A stretch of DNA of 64,000 bases from NCBI GenBank assembly GCA_000722615.1, contig JOKI01000010.1, positions 1-64,000 on the forward strand, given 5' to 3'. The translations under genes were made by a program, and so were the position numbers. Below, in pieces: positions 14,262 to 24,870 of this stretch. This DNA is from Pseudorhizobium pelagicum. Lineage in GTDB: Bacteria; Pseudomonadota; Alphaproteobacteria; Rhizobiales; Rhizobiaceae. Every line of letters starts with the position of its first letter. The stretch's first letter is position 1. The notes beneath the pieces are model-generated. The model saw nothing but the letters and a program-made list of their open reading frames with translations. It was not told where the DNA came from and ran no database searches.

Positions 14262-14326
14262 TGGGAGCTTGGCCGCACCGGCCCGGTCTCATTCAAGCAG
14301 CAACACGAGACGAGGAGACATTGGTC

Positions 14327-16276
<1,950 letters not shown>

Positions 16277-16367
16277 GGCGGGCCGCGCTGCACTGCACGC
16301 GCCTCCTACCCAAGCGGCGCAAACTCTGTACATTGCTCTCTCGGCGAAGCGGAATCAGTGAGGGACG

Positions 16368-16856
16368 ATGGCACGAGAAATATCGCTGGCGGATGTGCCG
16401 GGTCTGATCGGGCTGGTCCTCGGGGTCTCGGAGTGGATCCTCGTCGACCAGCAGATGATCGACCGCTTCGCGGACGCCACGCTTGACCACCAGTTCATCC
16501 ACGTCGATCCGGCACGGGCGGCGGCGGAAAGCCCCTTCGGCGGCACGATCGCCCACGGCTTCCTGACGTTGTCGCTGATGTCGGCGATGAATTTCGCCTG
16601 CCTGCCGACGATCCGCGAGCAGACCATGGGGCTGAACTACGGCTTCGACAAGATCCGCTTCATGTCACCGGTGAAGTCCGGCAGGCGGGTCAGGGGCCAC
16701 TTCACCCTGAGCGATGCGCGGTTTCGCGGCGCCGGCATGCTGATGACCACCTATGACGTCTCGGTGGAGATCGAGAACGAAAAGAAGCCGGCGCTGACCG
16801 CCAGCTGGATCACCATCGTGCAATTCGACCCCAAGGACCGGCCGCCGGAGGTCTAG
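16368..16856 (+). CDS. MaoC-family (R)-specific enoyl-CoA hydratase-like protein
   Basis: A 162-residue hot-dog-fold protein. The hydratase motif is visible: D-x-x-F-H-like DHQFIHVD (about residues 44-51), then SPFGGTIAHGFLTLSL, the segment carrying the conserved Gly-Gly and His. MaoC/NodN-type hydratases act on acyl-CoA thioesters; the actual substrate cannot be read from the sequence. It stands 91 bp after glgX and just before the cfa gene on the same strand, so a role in fatty-acid metabolism is plausible. Confidence 0.88.
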   Translation: MAREISLADVPGLIGLVLGVSEWILVDQQMIDRFADATLDHQFIHVDPARAAAESPFGGTIAHGFLTLSLMSAMNFACLPTIREQTMGLNYGFDKIRFMSPVKSGRRVRGHFTLSDARFRGAGMLMTTYDVSVEIENEKKPALTASWITIVQFDPKDRPPEV

Positions 16857-16913
16857 GCCGCAGACAGCATGCGCATCCCGTCCCTATCGACAGTAAACGA
16901 TACGCGAGGTCTG

Positions 16914-18155
16914 ATGTTTCCGCTTTCCCACATGATGAAGTCCTTCATCCGCAAAGGACAGCTCACCGTCATCGACGCAAACGGCAAACGCCACGTCTTC
17001 GCCGGCACGCCCGGCCCCGAGGTGACGATGAGGCTGACGGACAAACGGCTCTATCGGACGCTGGTCTTCAATCCGGAACTGGCCGCAGGCGAAGCCTATA
17101 TGGACGGAACCATGCGCTTCGAGGAGGGCTCGACGCTCCGCGACTTCCTGACCCTCTTCTCCATCAACCGCCTCTCGCTCGGCTCCTACCCGCTGCAGAA
17201 GGCGATCCGGGCGGTGAAGATGCGCTTTCGCAATCGTCAGCAGTCGAACCAGAAGGGCGAGGCGCAGCAGAACGTCGCCCACCACTATGATCTCGGCAAC
17301 GCGTTCTACAAGCTCTTCCTCGACGACAACATGCTCTATTCCTGCGCCTACTTCCGCGAACCGACGGAGACGCTGGAACAGGCACAGCGCAACAAGCTGC
17401 GGCTGCTCGCCTCCAAGCTCTGCCTGAAGGAGGGCATGCGCGTGCTCGACATCGGCTGCGGCTGGGGAGACCTCGCGCTCTACCTGGCGAAGCTGGAAAA
17501 CGTCCAGGTGACCGGCGTCACGCTGTCGCGGGAACAGCAGAAGCTGGCCTCGCAGCGCGCGCAGAAGGAGGGGCTATCCGACCGGGTCAAGTTCGAGCTG
17601 CGCGACTACCGCGATGTCGACGACCGCTTCGACCGCATCGTCTCGGTCGGCATGTTCGAGCACGTCGGCGTCCAGCACTACGACGAGTTCTTCTCGCACC
17701 TCAACACCCTGATGCCGGACGACGGCATTGCCGTGCTCCATTCCATCGGTCACATGAGCCCGCCCGGCATGGCGAGCCCCTGGCTCAGGAAATACATCTT
17801 CCCCGGCGCCTATTCGCCGGCGCTCTCGGAGGTCTTCGACAGTGTCGAGAGGAACAGCCTCTGGGTCTCCGACCTGGAATTCCTGCGGGTGCACTACGCC
17901 ACGACGCTGGCTCACTGGGGCGAGCGCTTCGAGGCCAATCGCGAGCAGGTCATTGCCCTCTATGACGACCGCTTCGCGCGCATGTGGGAATTCTACCTGA
18001 TCAGCGCCGAGATGATGTTCCGCACCGGCAGCCAGCTGGTCTTCCACATGCAGCTCTCGCGCACCCGCGACGCAGCCCCCATCACCCGCGACTACATCAC
18101 CGACAAGCAGCGCGAGTACATCGAGCGGGAAAAGTCTCTCGCTCTGTCGCTGTGA
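16914..18155 (+). CDS. cfa: Cyclopropane-fatty-acyl-phospholipid synthase family methyltransferase
   Basis: A 413-residue SAM-dependent methyltransferase of the CFA synthase family, adding a methylene across the double bond of unsaturated phospholipid acyl chains. The SAM-binding motif VLDIGCGWGDLALYLAKL is at about 176-193, and the preceding NVAHHYDLGNAFYKLFLDDNM segment is the family hallmark. The frame is open from ATG 16869, but ATG 16914 has a GAGGT ribosome-binding site and the usual N-terminus. Several paralogues with other methyl-transfer products exist in rhizobia. Confidence 0.9.
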   Translation: MFPLSHMMKSFIRKGQLTVIDANGKRHVFAGTPGPEVTMRLTDKRLYRTLVFNPELAAGEAYMDGTMRFEEGSTLRDFLTLFSINRLSLGSYPLQKAIRAVKMRFRNRQQSNQKGEAQQNVAHHYDLGNAFYKLFLDDNMLYSCAYFREPTETLEQAQRNKLRLLASKLCLKEGMRVLDIGCGWGDLALYLAKLENVQVTGVTLSREQQKLASQRAQKEGLSDRVKFELRDYRDVDDRFDRIVSVGMFEHVGVQHYDEFFSHLNTLMPDDGIAVLHSIGHMSPPGMASPWLRKYIFPGAYSPALSEVFDSVERNSLWVSDLEFLRVHYATTLAHWGERFEANREQVIALYDDRFARMWEFYLISAEMMFRTGSQLVFHMQLSRTRDAAPITRDYITDKQREYIEREKSLALSL

Positions 18156-18165
18156 AGGTGCGGAC

Positions 18166-19218
18166 ATGGCTGACGAAGACGCCGTCCGCGAAGCCTTCGA
18201 GCGGCAGGCACGCGCCTGTGCGGCCCTCGGCTCGCCCTTCACCGCACGGCTTTGCCGGATGGCCGCAGCCAGGCTCGGTCCGTCCGACCCGGTCGGTCGC
18301 ACCATCCTCGAATGGCCGGGCGACGCCTCCGGCGGCAGCGATGCGCTTCCTCTGCGCTTTACCGGCGCCCTGCATGCGCTCGTGCTGTCCGGCCGGGATG
18401 CCGCGCTGCAGGCAGTTTACCCGCCGCATGATGTCTCCGACGACGACCTCTGGAAGGCCATCACCGCGGCGATCAGCCGTCACGCGCCCTTCATCCTCGA
18501 CCGCCTGACGTCTGCGCCGCAGACCAACGAGATCCGCCGCTCCGCCGTCCTGCTTCCGGGCTTCCTGACGATTGCCGCGCGGTTCGGCCTACCGCTCGAC
18601 CTGCTCGAGATCGGCGCCAGCGCCGGCCTGAACCTGCAGTGGGACAGATACCATTACCGTCTCGGCGGGAGCGAATGGGGCGACCCGGCCTCGGCGGTTC
18701 ATCTGGCGCCCGACTGGCAGGGCCCGAACCCGCCGCTTGCCGACGTCCGCGTCCGGCACCGCCTGGGCTGCGACCTCAACCCGCTCGATCCGACCTCGCC
18801 GGACGACCGGCTGCGGCTGATGTCCTATGTCTGGGCCGACCAGCGGGACCGCATGGAGCGGCTGACCGCAGCCCTGGCAATCGCCGCTCCCGCACCGCCA
18901 ACCGTCGAACGCGCCGACGCCCTCTCCTGGCTGCCGCGGGTGCTGGCACGACCGGCCGAAGGTGCCGTGCGTGTGATCTACCACTCGATCGCATGGCAAT
19001 ATCTGCCGCCTGACGATCAGGCCGAAGGCGAGGCCATCATCGCCGAAGCCGGCAGCCGCGCCACACCGGAGGCGCCGCTCGCCCGGCTGGCGATGGAAGC
19101 CGACGGCAACACCGACGGCGCCGCCATCAGCCTGCAGTGCTGGCCGGGTGGCGAACGCCAGGAGCTCGGCCGCGCCGATTTCCACGGCCGCTGGGTGAAG
19201 TGGAAGGGCTGGTCGTGA
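18166..19218 (+). CDS. DUF2332 family protein
   Basis: A 350-residue protein recognised as DUF2332 from FERQARACAALGSPFTARLC at the N-terminus and LEIGASAGLNLQWDRYHYR (about 144-162), which resembles a methyltransferase-like glycine loop. VIYHSIAWQYLPPDDQ near the C-terminus is also typical. No biochemical function is established for the family. It starts 10 bp after cfa. Its TGA overlaps the GTG of the next small gene (GTGA), so the two are probably co-translated. Confidence 0.85.
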   Translation: MADEDAVREAFERQARACAALGSPFTARLCRMAAARLGPSDPVGRTILEWPGDASGGSDALPLRFTGALHALVLSGRDAALQAVYPPHDVSDDDLWKAITAAISRHAPFILDRLTSAPQTNEIRRSAVLLPGFLTIAARFGLPLDLLEIGASAGLNLQWDRYHYRLGGSEWGDPASAVHLAPDWQGPNPPLADVRVRHRLGCDLNPLDPTSPDDRLRLMSYVWADQRDRMERLTAALAIAAPAPPTVERADALSWLPRVLARPAEGAVRVIYHSIAWQYLPPDDQAEGEAIIAEAGSRATPEAPLARLAMEADGNTDGAAISLQCWPGGERQELGRADFHGRWVKWKGWS

Positions 19219-19454
19219 CAGATCTGACCATAGCGGAAGTGGAGCAGACGAAGCTCTTGGCGAATGCACTGGATCGGACGTCGACGGCATGCGTGACGGT
19301 CGGTGTGGTCACGCCGATCGCTGCACTGCTCTATGGCATAGGTCCGACCGCTGTTCAGCTCGGCCTGGCTGTGCTAGGCTATTTTCTCGGTTGGCTTATG
19401 ATCGCTGTCTTCCTACATCACATGGCAAGACGCGTATTGAGGAAACTCCGATGA
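19215..19454 (+). CDS. Small two-helix membrane protein, unknown
   Basis: A 79-residue protein starting at GTG 19215, which overlaps the DUF2332 stop codon by four bases. It has a short charged N-terminus (EVEQTKLLANALDRTS), two hydrophobic segments (CVTVGVVTPIAALLYGI and AVQLGLAVLGYFLGWLMIAVFL) and a basic tail HHMARRVLRKLR. I do not recognise a family. Codon use is less GC-biased than in its neighbours. Its stop overlaps the start of the next tiny ORF (ATGA). Confidence 0.6.
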   Translation: MTDLTIAEVEQTKLLANALDRTSTACVTVGVVTPIAALLYGIGPTAVQLGLAVLGYFLGWLMIAVFLHHMARRVLRKLR

Positions 19455-19579
19455 CTGCAGAATGGCTCTTTGTTTCATTCGGAATGCCCGCGATCATCGC
19501 CGTCGTGGCCTACACGGCTGTGCGCCTGCACGAGTGGGATCTCGACCGCAAGCACAAGCATCGCCAACCCGGCGAGTAG
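19451..19579 (+). CDS. Very small single-helix membrane protein, unknown
   Basis: A 42-residue ORF from ATG 19451 to TAG 19579, overlapping the previous gene by four bases (ATGA). It has one hydrophobic helix (FVSFGMPAIIAVVAYTAV) followed by a charged tail HEWDLDRKHKHRQ. The four-base coupling and the membrane-type composition argue that it is translated. I recognise no family. Confidence 0.5.
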   Translation: MTAEWLFVSFGMPAIIAVVAYTAVRLHEWDLDRKHKHRQPGE

Positions 19580-19594
19580 CGCGGCGAACACGCC

Positions 19595-20143
19595 CTAGAG
19601 TGCCGCGTCCGTCGCCCCTTCCGCCAGCAGGCCGAACGCATACTCCGAAAACGACCGCCACACCTCGACCCGGAAGGCTTCTTCGCCGGTCCTGAGCACC
19701 ACGATCTCGACCTTGCCGAAGATCGTGCGCGTGCAGGCGCCGACCGGGAATGCCTTCAGCGAGAGATCGAGCGGGCAGCCCGCATTGATCGTCGCCGCAG
19801 CCCCCTGTCCCTCGACGAGGATGGCCGTATTCCGGTGCGAGACGTCGACGGCCGAGTGCAGCGCGCCGGATGCGGCGCAGGCGGCCATCAGCCCGCCCTC
19901 TCCCTCGTCGATCACAAGCCATTCATCCGGGCCCAGCCAGAGCGCCGTGCGCCCGCCGGCCGAAGCGGATGTCTTCGGGCGCTCGGGCAACTCAAGCCCG
20001 AGAGCGCGCGAGAGCGCTGCCACATCGCCGGAAGCCGCCCGCAGGGACAGACGCTCGGCCGGCGCCGCCGGCGTCAGCCGAACGGAAGCGGAGCCGCCGT
20101 GTGTGCCGCGAAGCGGCGTGGTTCGGGTTGCCACATCAGCCAT
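19595..20143 (-). CDS. soxG: Sarcosine oxidase subunit gamma
   Basis: A 182-residue gamma subunit of heterotetrameric sarcosine oxidase, which demethylates sarcosine to glycine and passes the one-carbon unit to tetrahydrofolate. Typical segments are LWLGPDEWLVIDEG and AVDVSHRNTAILVEGQGAA, in line with its GcvT-like fold. The start is ATG 20143; the gene overlaps the end of soxA by eight bases. It is the last gene of soxBDAG. Confidence 0.92.
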   Translation of the reverse strand: MADVATRTTPLRGTHGGSASVRLTPAAPAERLSLRAASGDVAALSRALGLELPERPKTSASAGGRTALWLGPDEWLVIDEGEGGLMAACAASGALHSAVDVSHRNTAILVEGQGAAATINAGCPLDLSLKAFPVGACTRTIFGKVEIVVLRTGEEAFRVEVWRSFSEYAFGLLAEGATDAAL

Positions 20144-23114
20144 GGATCCGGCCTCCTTCCTTGTCGAAGAACACGGTGTCGGTGACCTCGACTGCAATCG
20201 TCCTGTCCTGCATCGGCACGTAGAGCGTCTGGCCGATGCGCGCCCGTCCGCCGGCGACCAGCGCCATGGCAATCGAGCGACCGCAGTTCTCCGACCAATA
20301 GGCGGAGGTGACATGGCCGAGCATGGTCATCGGCTTCGGCTGGTTCGGATCGGCGACGATCTGCGCCCCCTCCTCCAGCACGTCGCTCGGTCGGTTCGTA
20401 AGCAGCCCGACCAGCTGCTTGCGGCCGTCGCGCATCAGATCCGGGCGCTTCAGCCCGCGGATGCCGACGAAGTCGGTCTTCTTCTTCGAGACCGCCCAGC
20501 CGAGCCCCGCGTCGTCCGGCGTCACCGTGCCGTCGGTATCCTGGCCGACGATGATGTAGCCCTTTTCGGCGCGCAGCACGTGCATCGCCTCGGTGCCGTA
20601 GAGGCAGCCGCCGAGGGCCTCCGTCCGCTCCCGGATCGCCGTCCAGACGGCCGCACCGTAATCGGCCGGGACGTTCACCTCGAACCCGAGTTCGCCGGTA
20701 AACGACATCCGGAACAGCCGTGCCGGCACGCCCATTACGGTGCATTCGGCAACGCTCATATGCGGGAAGGCCTCATTGGAGAGATCCAGCCCCTCGACGA
20801 GCGGCGCGATGATCTCGCGCGCCTTTGGCCCCTGCACCGCAATCACCGCCCACTGCTCGGTGGTCGAGGTCAGCCAGACCTTCAGGTCCGGGAACTCCGT
20901 CTGCAGATAGTCTTCCATGTGGTGCAGCACCCGCGGCGCGCCGCCGGTGGTCGTCGTGACGTGGAAGCGGTCTTCCGCCAGCCGCCCGACGACACCATCG
21001 TCATAGACGAAGCCGTCTTCGCGGGTCATGATCCCGTAGCGGCTCTTGCCCGGCTTCAGCGTGTCCCAGGCATTGGTATAGAGAAGGTTCAGGAATTTTG
21101 CCGCATCCGGCCCGACCACCTCGATCTTGCCGAGCGTCGAGGCATCGAAGACGCCCGCCACCTCGCGCACCGTGCGGCACTCGCGGTTGACGGCCACCGC
21201 CATGTCCTCGCCGCGCCGCGGGAAATACCAGGCGCGCTTCCAGTTGCCGACGTCCTCGAACGCGGCGCCGGCTGCCGCCTGCAGCGCGTGCATCGGCGTC
21301 TGCCGCGCCGGGTCGAACAGGTCGCCGCGGGAATGGCTGACGAGCGTGCCGTAGGTGACCGGCGTATAGGGTGCCCGGAAGGTGGTAAGCCCCACCGTCG
21401 GAAGCGGCCGGTCAAGCATTTCGGCGGCAATCGCCAGCCCGTGCATGTTGGACAGCTTGCCCTGGTCGGAAGCCATGCCGTTCGTCGTGAAGCGCTTGAT
21501 GTGCTCGATCGAATGCATGCCCTCGCGCACCGCAAGCCGGATGTCCTTGGCGGTCACGTCGTGCTGGAAATCGACGAAGGCCTTGACCGTCGTGTCGGGG
21601 CCGGCGCCTTCGGCAGCGCCGATCATGCCGCCGGTCCAGGCAAACCTGCTCTCGCCGCCAATGGCCACCGTGCCACCGCCCGCCGCAGCCGCCTCGTCGA
21701 TCAGGGCGGCGATCTCGTCCGTGCCGTTGCAGGCGCCGACGGAGACGCAGTCCTGCGCATAGATGTCGGGCAGGAAGCGCTGCTGCGCTTCGTCGTATCT
21801 GAGCTTGCCGCGCGACTGCGAGAAGAGATGCACCGACGGCGTCCAGCCAGCCGAGACGATCAGCGCGTCGACGGCGATCTTGCGGCTGTCCGTGCTGCCG
21901 ATGCGGGCGACCTTCATTGAGGAGATCCGCAACCGGCCCGAGGTGTCGAGCACGGCGTGTCCGGTCAGCACCTCGATCCCCAGCCGCTTCGCCTCCGCCA
22001 CAACCGCCTCGCCGGGTTTGGCCCGGCTGTCGACGATGGCGGCGATGGTCACGCCCGCGCGCTTCAGGTCGAAGGCCGCCTCATAGGCGCTATCATGGGC
22101 CGTGTAGACCCCGACCTTGCGACCGACCGTGACGCCGTGGTGGTTGAGGAAGGTGCGCGCTGCCGACGCCAGCATGATGCCGGGCCGGTCGTTGTTGGCA
22201 AACACCATGTGCCGCTCGATGGCGCCGGTGGCCAGGATGACCCGCTTGGCGCGCACCTGCCAGAGGCGCTCGCGCGGCAGATCGCGACCGGGCCGCGCGA
22301 GGTGATCGGTCACCCGCTCCGCCAGTCCGAGGAAGCCGTGGTTGTAATAGCCGAAGACGGTGGTGCGGGTGAGGATGCGCACGTTCGGCATGGCGGCAAG
22401 CTTCGCCGCCGTCGCCTGCGCCCAGTCGTAGCCGTTCTGCCCGTCGATCATGGTGGACGCATCGAAATGCAGCGCACCGCCAACCTCCGGCTGCTCGTCG
22501 ACGAGGATCACCTCGGCGCCGGTCGCCGCAGCCGACAGCGCCGCCGTCAGTCCGGCAACACCGGCGCCGGCGATCAGCACGTCGCAATGGGCGAACCGGT
22601 TGGCGTAGTGGTCGGGATCCTCTTCCTTCGGCGCCACGCCGAGGCCTGCGGCACGGCGGATGATCGGCTCGTAGAGCTTCGACCAGGCCTCGCGCGGCCA
22701 CATGAAGGTCTTGTAGTAGAAGCCCGCCGCAAAGAAGGGCGACAGCAGGTTGTTGACGGCACCGACATCGAAGGCCAGCGACGGCCAGCGGTTCTGCGAG
22801 GCGATCTTGGCACCGTCGAAGACTTCCTGCACGGTCGCGCGCACGTTCGGCTGCCGGCGGGCACTGTCGCGTGCGACATCGAGCAGCGCATTCGGCTCTT
22901 CCGGCCCGGCCGACAGGATGCCGCGTGGGCGGTGATATTTGAACGAGCGCCCGACGAGATGCACGCCATGCGCCAGCAGCGCGGAGGCGACCGTATCGCC
23001 TTCCATCGCCGTATAGCTCTTTCCGTCGAAGGTGAAACGCGCCGTACGCGCCGGCGTCAGCCGGCCGGCACCCTTGATGCGGAAGGCGCCTAGATTGTTC
23101 GGAGAGCCGCTCAT
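20136..23114 (-). CDS. soxA: Sarcosine oxidase subunit alpha
   Basis: A 992-residue alpha subunit. Domains in order: an N-terminal ferredoxin-like segment (TFDGKSYTAMEGDTVASALL), a pyridine-nucleotide-disulfide oxidoreductase domain with the dinucleotide loop VLIAGAGVAGLTAAL (about 174-188), and a C-terminal GcvT-like folate-binding half from about residue 600 (VAGVFDASTLGKIEVVGPDA). In the characterised complex this subunit binds NAD+. Its start overlaps the soxD stop (4 bases) and its end overlaps soxG. Confidence 0.96.
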   Translation of the reverse strand: MSGSPNNLGAFRIKGAGRLTPARTARFTFDGKSYTAMEGDTVASALLAHGVHLVGRSFKYHRPRGILSAGPEEPNALLDVARDSARRQPNVRATVQEVFDGAKIASQNRWPSLAFDVGAVNNLLSPFFAAGFYYKTFMWPREAWSKLYEPIIRRAAGLGVAPKEEDPDHYANRFAHCDVLIAGAGVAGLTAALSAAATGAEVILVDEQPEVGGALHFDASTMIDGQNGYDWAQATAAKLAAMPNVRILTRTTVFGYYNHGFLGLAERVTDHLARPGRDLPRERLWQVRAKRVILATGAIERHMVFANNDRPGIMLASAARTFLNHHGVTVGRKVGVYTAHDSAYEAAFDLKRAGVTIAAIVDSRAKPGEAVVAEAKRLGIEVLTGHAVLDTSGRLRISSMKVARIGSTDSRKIAVDALIVSAGWTPSVHLFSQSRGKLRYDEAQQRFLPDIYAQDCVSVGACNGTDEIAALIDEAAAAGGGTVAIGGESRFAWTGGMIGAAEGAGPDTTVKAFVDFQHDVTAKDIRLAVREGMHSIEHIKRFTTNGMASDQGKLSNMHGLAIAAEMLDRPLPTVGLTTFRAPYTPVTYGTLVSHSRGDLFDPARQTPMHALQAAAGAAFEDVGNWKRAWYFPRRGEDMAVAVNRECRTVREVAGVFDASTLGKIEVVGPDAAKFLNLLYTNAWDTLKPGKSRYGIMTREDGFVYDDGVVGRLAEDRFHVTTTTGGAPRVLHHMEDYLQTEFPDLKVWLTSTTEQWAVIAVQGPKAREIIAPLVEGLDLSNEAFPHMSVAECTVMGVPARLFRMSFTGELGFEVNVPADYGAAVWTAIRERTEALGGCLYGTEAMHVLRAEKGYIIVGQDTDGTVTPDDAGLGWAVSKKKTDFVGIRGLKRPDLMRDGRKQLVGLLTNRPSDVLEEGAQIVADPNQPKPMTMLGHVTSAYWSENCGRSIAMALVAGGRARIGQTLYVPMQDRTIAVEVTDTVFFDKEGGRIHG

Positions 23115-23452
23115 CGCGCGTCCCCTTCCGTCTGCTCATAGGTCTCGATGGTCTGCTCGGTCGCTGCCACGTCGGCTACCGGCTGCTTGGGAAGCCCGGC
23201 CTTGTAGGTCATCAGGAACCGGTCGCTGACGGTATCGCGGGCCGCGTTGAAAAAGCGTCCGCAGCCATGGATATGGCGCCAGCGTTCATAGGTGACGCCC
23301 TTGTCATTGTCGCGCAGGAAAAAATACTCGGCGAAGGCCTCATCGGAAATCTCGGCGATGGTCTCCGGCCGCGCGATATGCGCCTCGCCGGCCCAGCGGA
23401 ATTCGAGCTCCGAGCGGTCGTGTTCGCAATAGGGGCAATGGATCAGAAGCAT
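23111..23452 (-). CDS. soxD: Sarcosine oxidase subunit delta
   Basis: A 113-residue delta subunit. The zinc-binding motif HCPYCEHDRSELEF is at the N-terminus, followed by YFFLRDNDKGVTYERWRHIHGCGRFFNAARDT, the family signature. ATG 23452 (MLLIHCPYC) is preferred over ATG 23479 because it gives the standard N-terminus and does not overlap soxB; GAGGG lies upstream. It overlaps soxA by four bases. Confidence 0.93.
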   Translation of the reverse strand: MLLIHCPYCEHDRSELEFRWAGEAHIARPETIAEISDEAFAEYFFLRDNDKGVTYERWRHIHGCGRFFNAARDTVSDRFLMTYKAGLPKQPVADVAATEQTIETYEQTEGDAR

Positions 23453-23468
23453 CTCTAAACCCTCGAAA

Positions 23469-24722
23469 TCAATGCGCAACCGCGGCGGCGGCCGCTTCGT
23501 CGATCAGCCGACCGGTGCGGAAGCGGTCGAGGGTGAGGCCCGACGCCAGACGGTGCGGTTCGCCCTTGGCGATCAGATGCGCGAAGAGATCCGCCGAGCC
23601 CGGCGTCGCCTTGAAGCCGCCGGTGCCCCAGCCGCAGTTGACGAAGAGGTTCTTGACCGGCGTCACGCTCTGGATCGCCGAGCGGTCCGGCGTGTTGTCG
23701 GTGATGCCGCCCCACTGGCGCATCATCTTCACCCGCCGGAACATCGGGAAGAGCTCGCAGATGGCATCGAGCGTATGGGTGATGATCTGCAACCCGCCGG
23801 TCTGGCTGTAGGAATTATACTGGTCGGTGCCGGCGCCGATGACGAGCTCCCCCTTGTCGGACTGCGAGATATAGGCATGCACCGTGTTGGACATCACCAC
23901 GCAGGGGAAGATCGGCTTCAGCGGCTCCGAGACCAGCGCCTGCAGCGGGTTCGACGCCAGCGGCACGCGCACGCCTGCCATCTGCATCACCACCGACGAA
24001 TGCCCGGCCGCCGAAACGCCGATCTTTTTCGCGCCGATGAAGCCGCGGTTGGTCTCGACGCCGGTTACTTCGCCGTTGGCTCCGCGGCGAATGCCGGTCA
24101 CCTCGGTGTTCTGGATGATATGGACGCCGCGATCGGAAGCGGCACGCGCATAGCCCCAGGCCACCGCGTCATGGCGCGCCGTGCCGCCGCGCCGCTGCAG
24201 GGCGGCACCATTGATGGCATAGCGGGCGGTCTTGGAGATATCGAGCGGCGGGCAATAGGCCTTCGCCTGCTCCGGCGTCAGCCACTCGTTGTCGATCCCG
24301 TAGAGCCTATTGGCGTTGATGTGGCGCTTGAAGCTCTGCTGGTCGTGGGTGTTGTGCGACAGCATCATCACGCCGCGCGGCGAATACATGACGTTGTAGT
24401 TGAGATCCTGGCTCAGGCCCTCCCAGAGCTTCAGCGAGTGCTCGTAGATGTCCATGCTCTCTTCGTAGAGATAGTTGGAGCGGATGATCGTCGTGTTGCG
24501 GCCGGTATTGCCGCCGCCGATCCAGCCCTTTTCCAGGACGGCGACATTGTTGATGCCGTGCTCCTTGGCGAGGTAGTAGGCGGCCCCCAGCCCGTGCCCG
24601 CCACCGCCGATGATGATGACGTCATAGCTCGACCGCGGCTCCGGCGACGACCATTGCGGTTGCCAGCCCTTGTGGCCCCGAAGCGCCTCGCGGGCCACGG
24701 CGAAGACCGAGTATTTGCGCAT
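23469..24722 (-). CDS. soxB: Sarcosine oxidase subunit beta
   Basis: A 417-residue beta subunit, exactly the usual length, carrying the FAD and covalent FMN sites in the characterised complex. The Rossmann motif VIIIGGGGHGLGAAYYLAKEHG is at about residues 34-55. The frame is open to 24944, but ATG 24722 (MRKYSVFAVAREALRG) is the conserved start and has GAAGG upstream. It is the first gene of soxBDAG. The glyA, folD and purU genes that often accompany this operon are not adjacent. Confidence 0.96.
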   Translation of the reverse strand: MRKYSVFAVAREALRGHKGWQPQWSSPEPRSSYDVIIIGGGGHGLGAAYYLAKEHGINNVAVLEKGWIGGGNTGRNTTIIRSNYLYEESMDIYEHSLKLWEGLSQDLNYNVMYSPRGVMMLSHNTHDQQSFKRHINANRLYGIDNEWLTPEQAKAYCPPLDISKTARYAINGAALQRRGGTARHDAVAWGYARAASDRGVHIIQNTEVTGIRRGANGEVTGVETNRGFIGAKKIGVSAAGHSSVVMQMAGVRVPLASNPLQALVSEPLKPIFPCVVMSNTVHAYISQSDKGELVIGAGTDQYNSYSQTGGLQIITHTLDAICELFPMFRRVKMMRQWGGITDNTPDRSAIQSVTPVKNLFVNCGWGTGGFKATPGSADLFAHLIAKGEPHRLASGLTLDRFRTGRLIDEAAAAAVAH

Positions 24723-24830
24723 GTCGCCTTCATCTCCCTCGAATATCGGAGGTCTGTTAGAGACATACCCATCGCAAATCAACTTGGCCCGCAATAGCTG
24801 TTTTGCGACGCCGCGCCGATTTGTTTCGAC

Positions 24831-24859
24831 ACGCCCCGTCGCCGCAAGCGGCGGGGCGT
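24831..24859. terminator. Hairpin between oxidoreductase gene and soxB
   Basis: The arms ACGCCCCG (24831-24838) and CGGGGCGT (24852-24859) form a perfect 8-bp outer stem, with a GCCGC/GCGGC pair partly nested inside. It lies after the minus-strand oxidoreductase and before soxB. No clear T-run follows on either strand, so terminator activity is uncertain. Confidence 0.4.
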
Positions 24860-24870
24860 CTCTTCCCAGC

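Noticed and set aside
19713..23093. Long plus-strand frames opposite soxG and soxA
   Set aside because: Antisense shadows of the sox genes; no recognisable domains.
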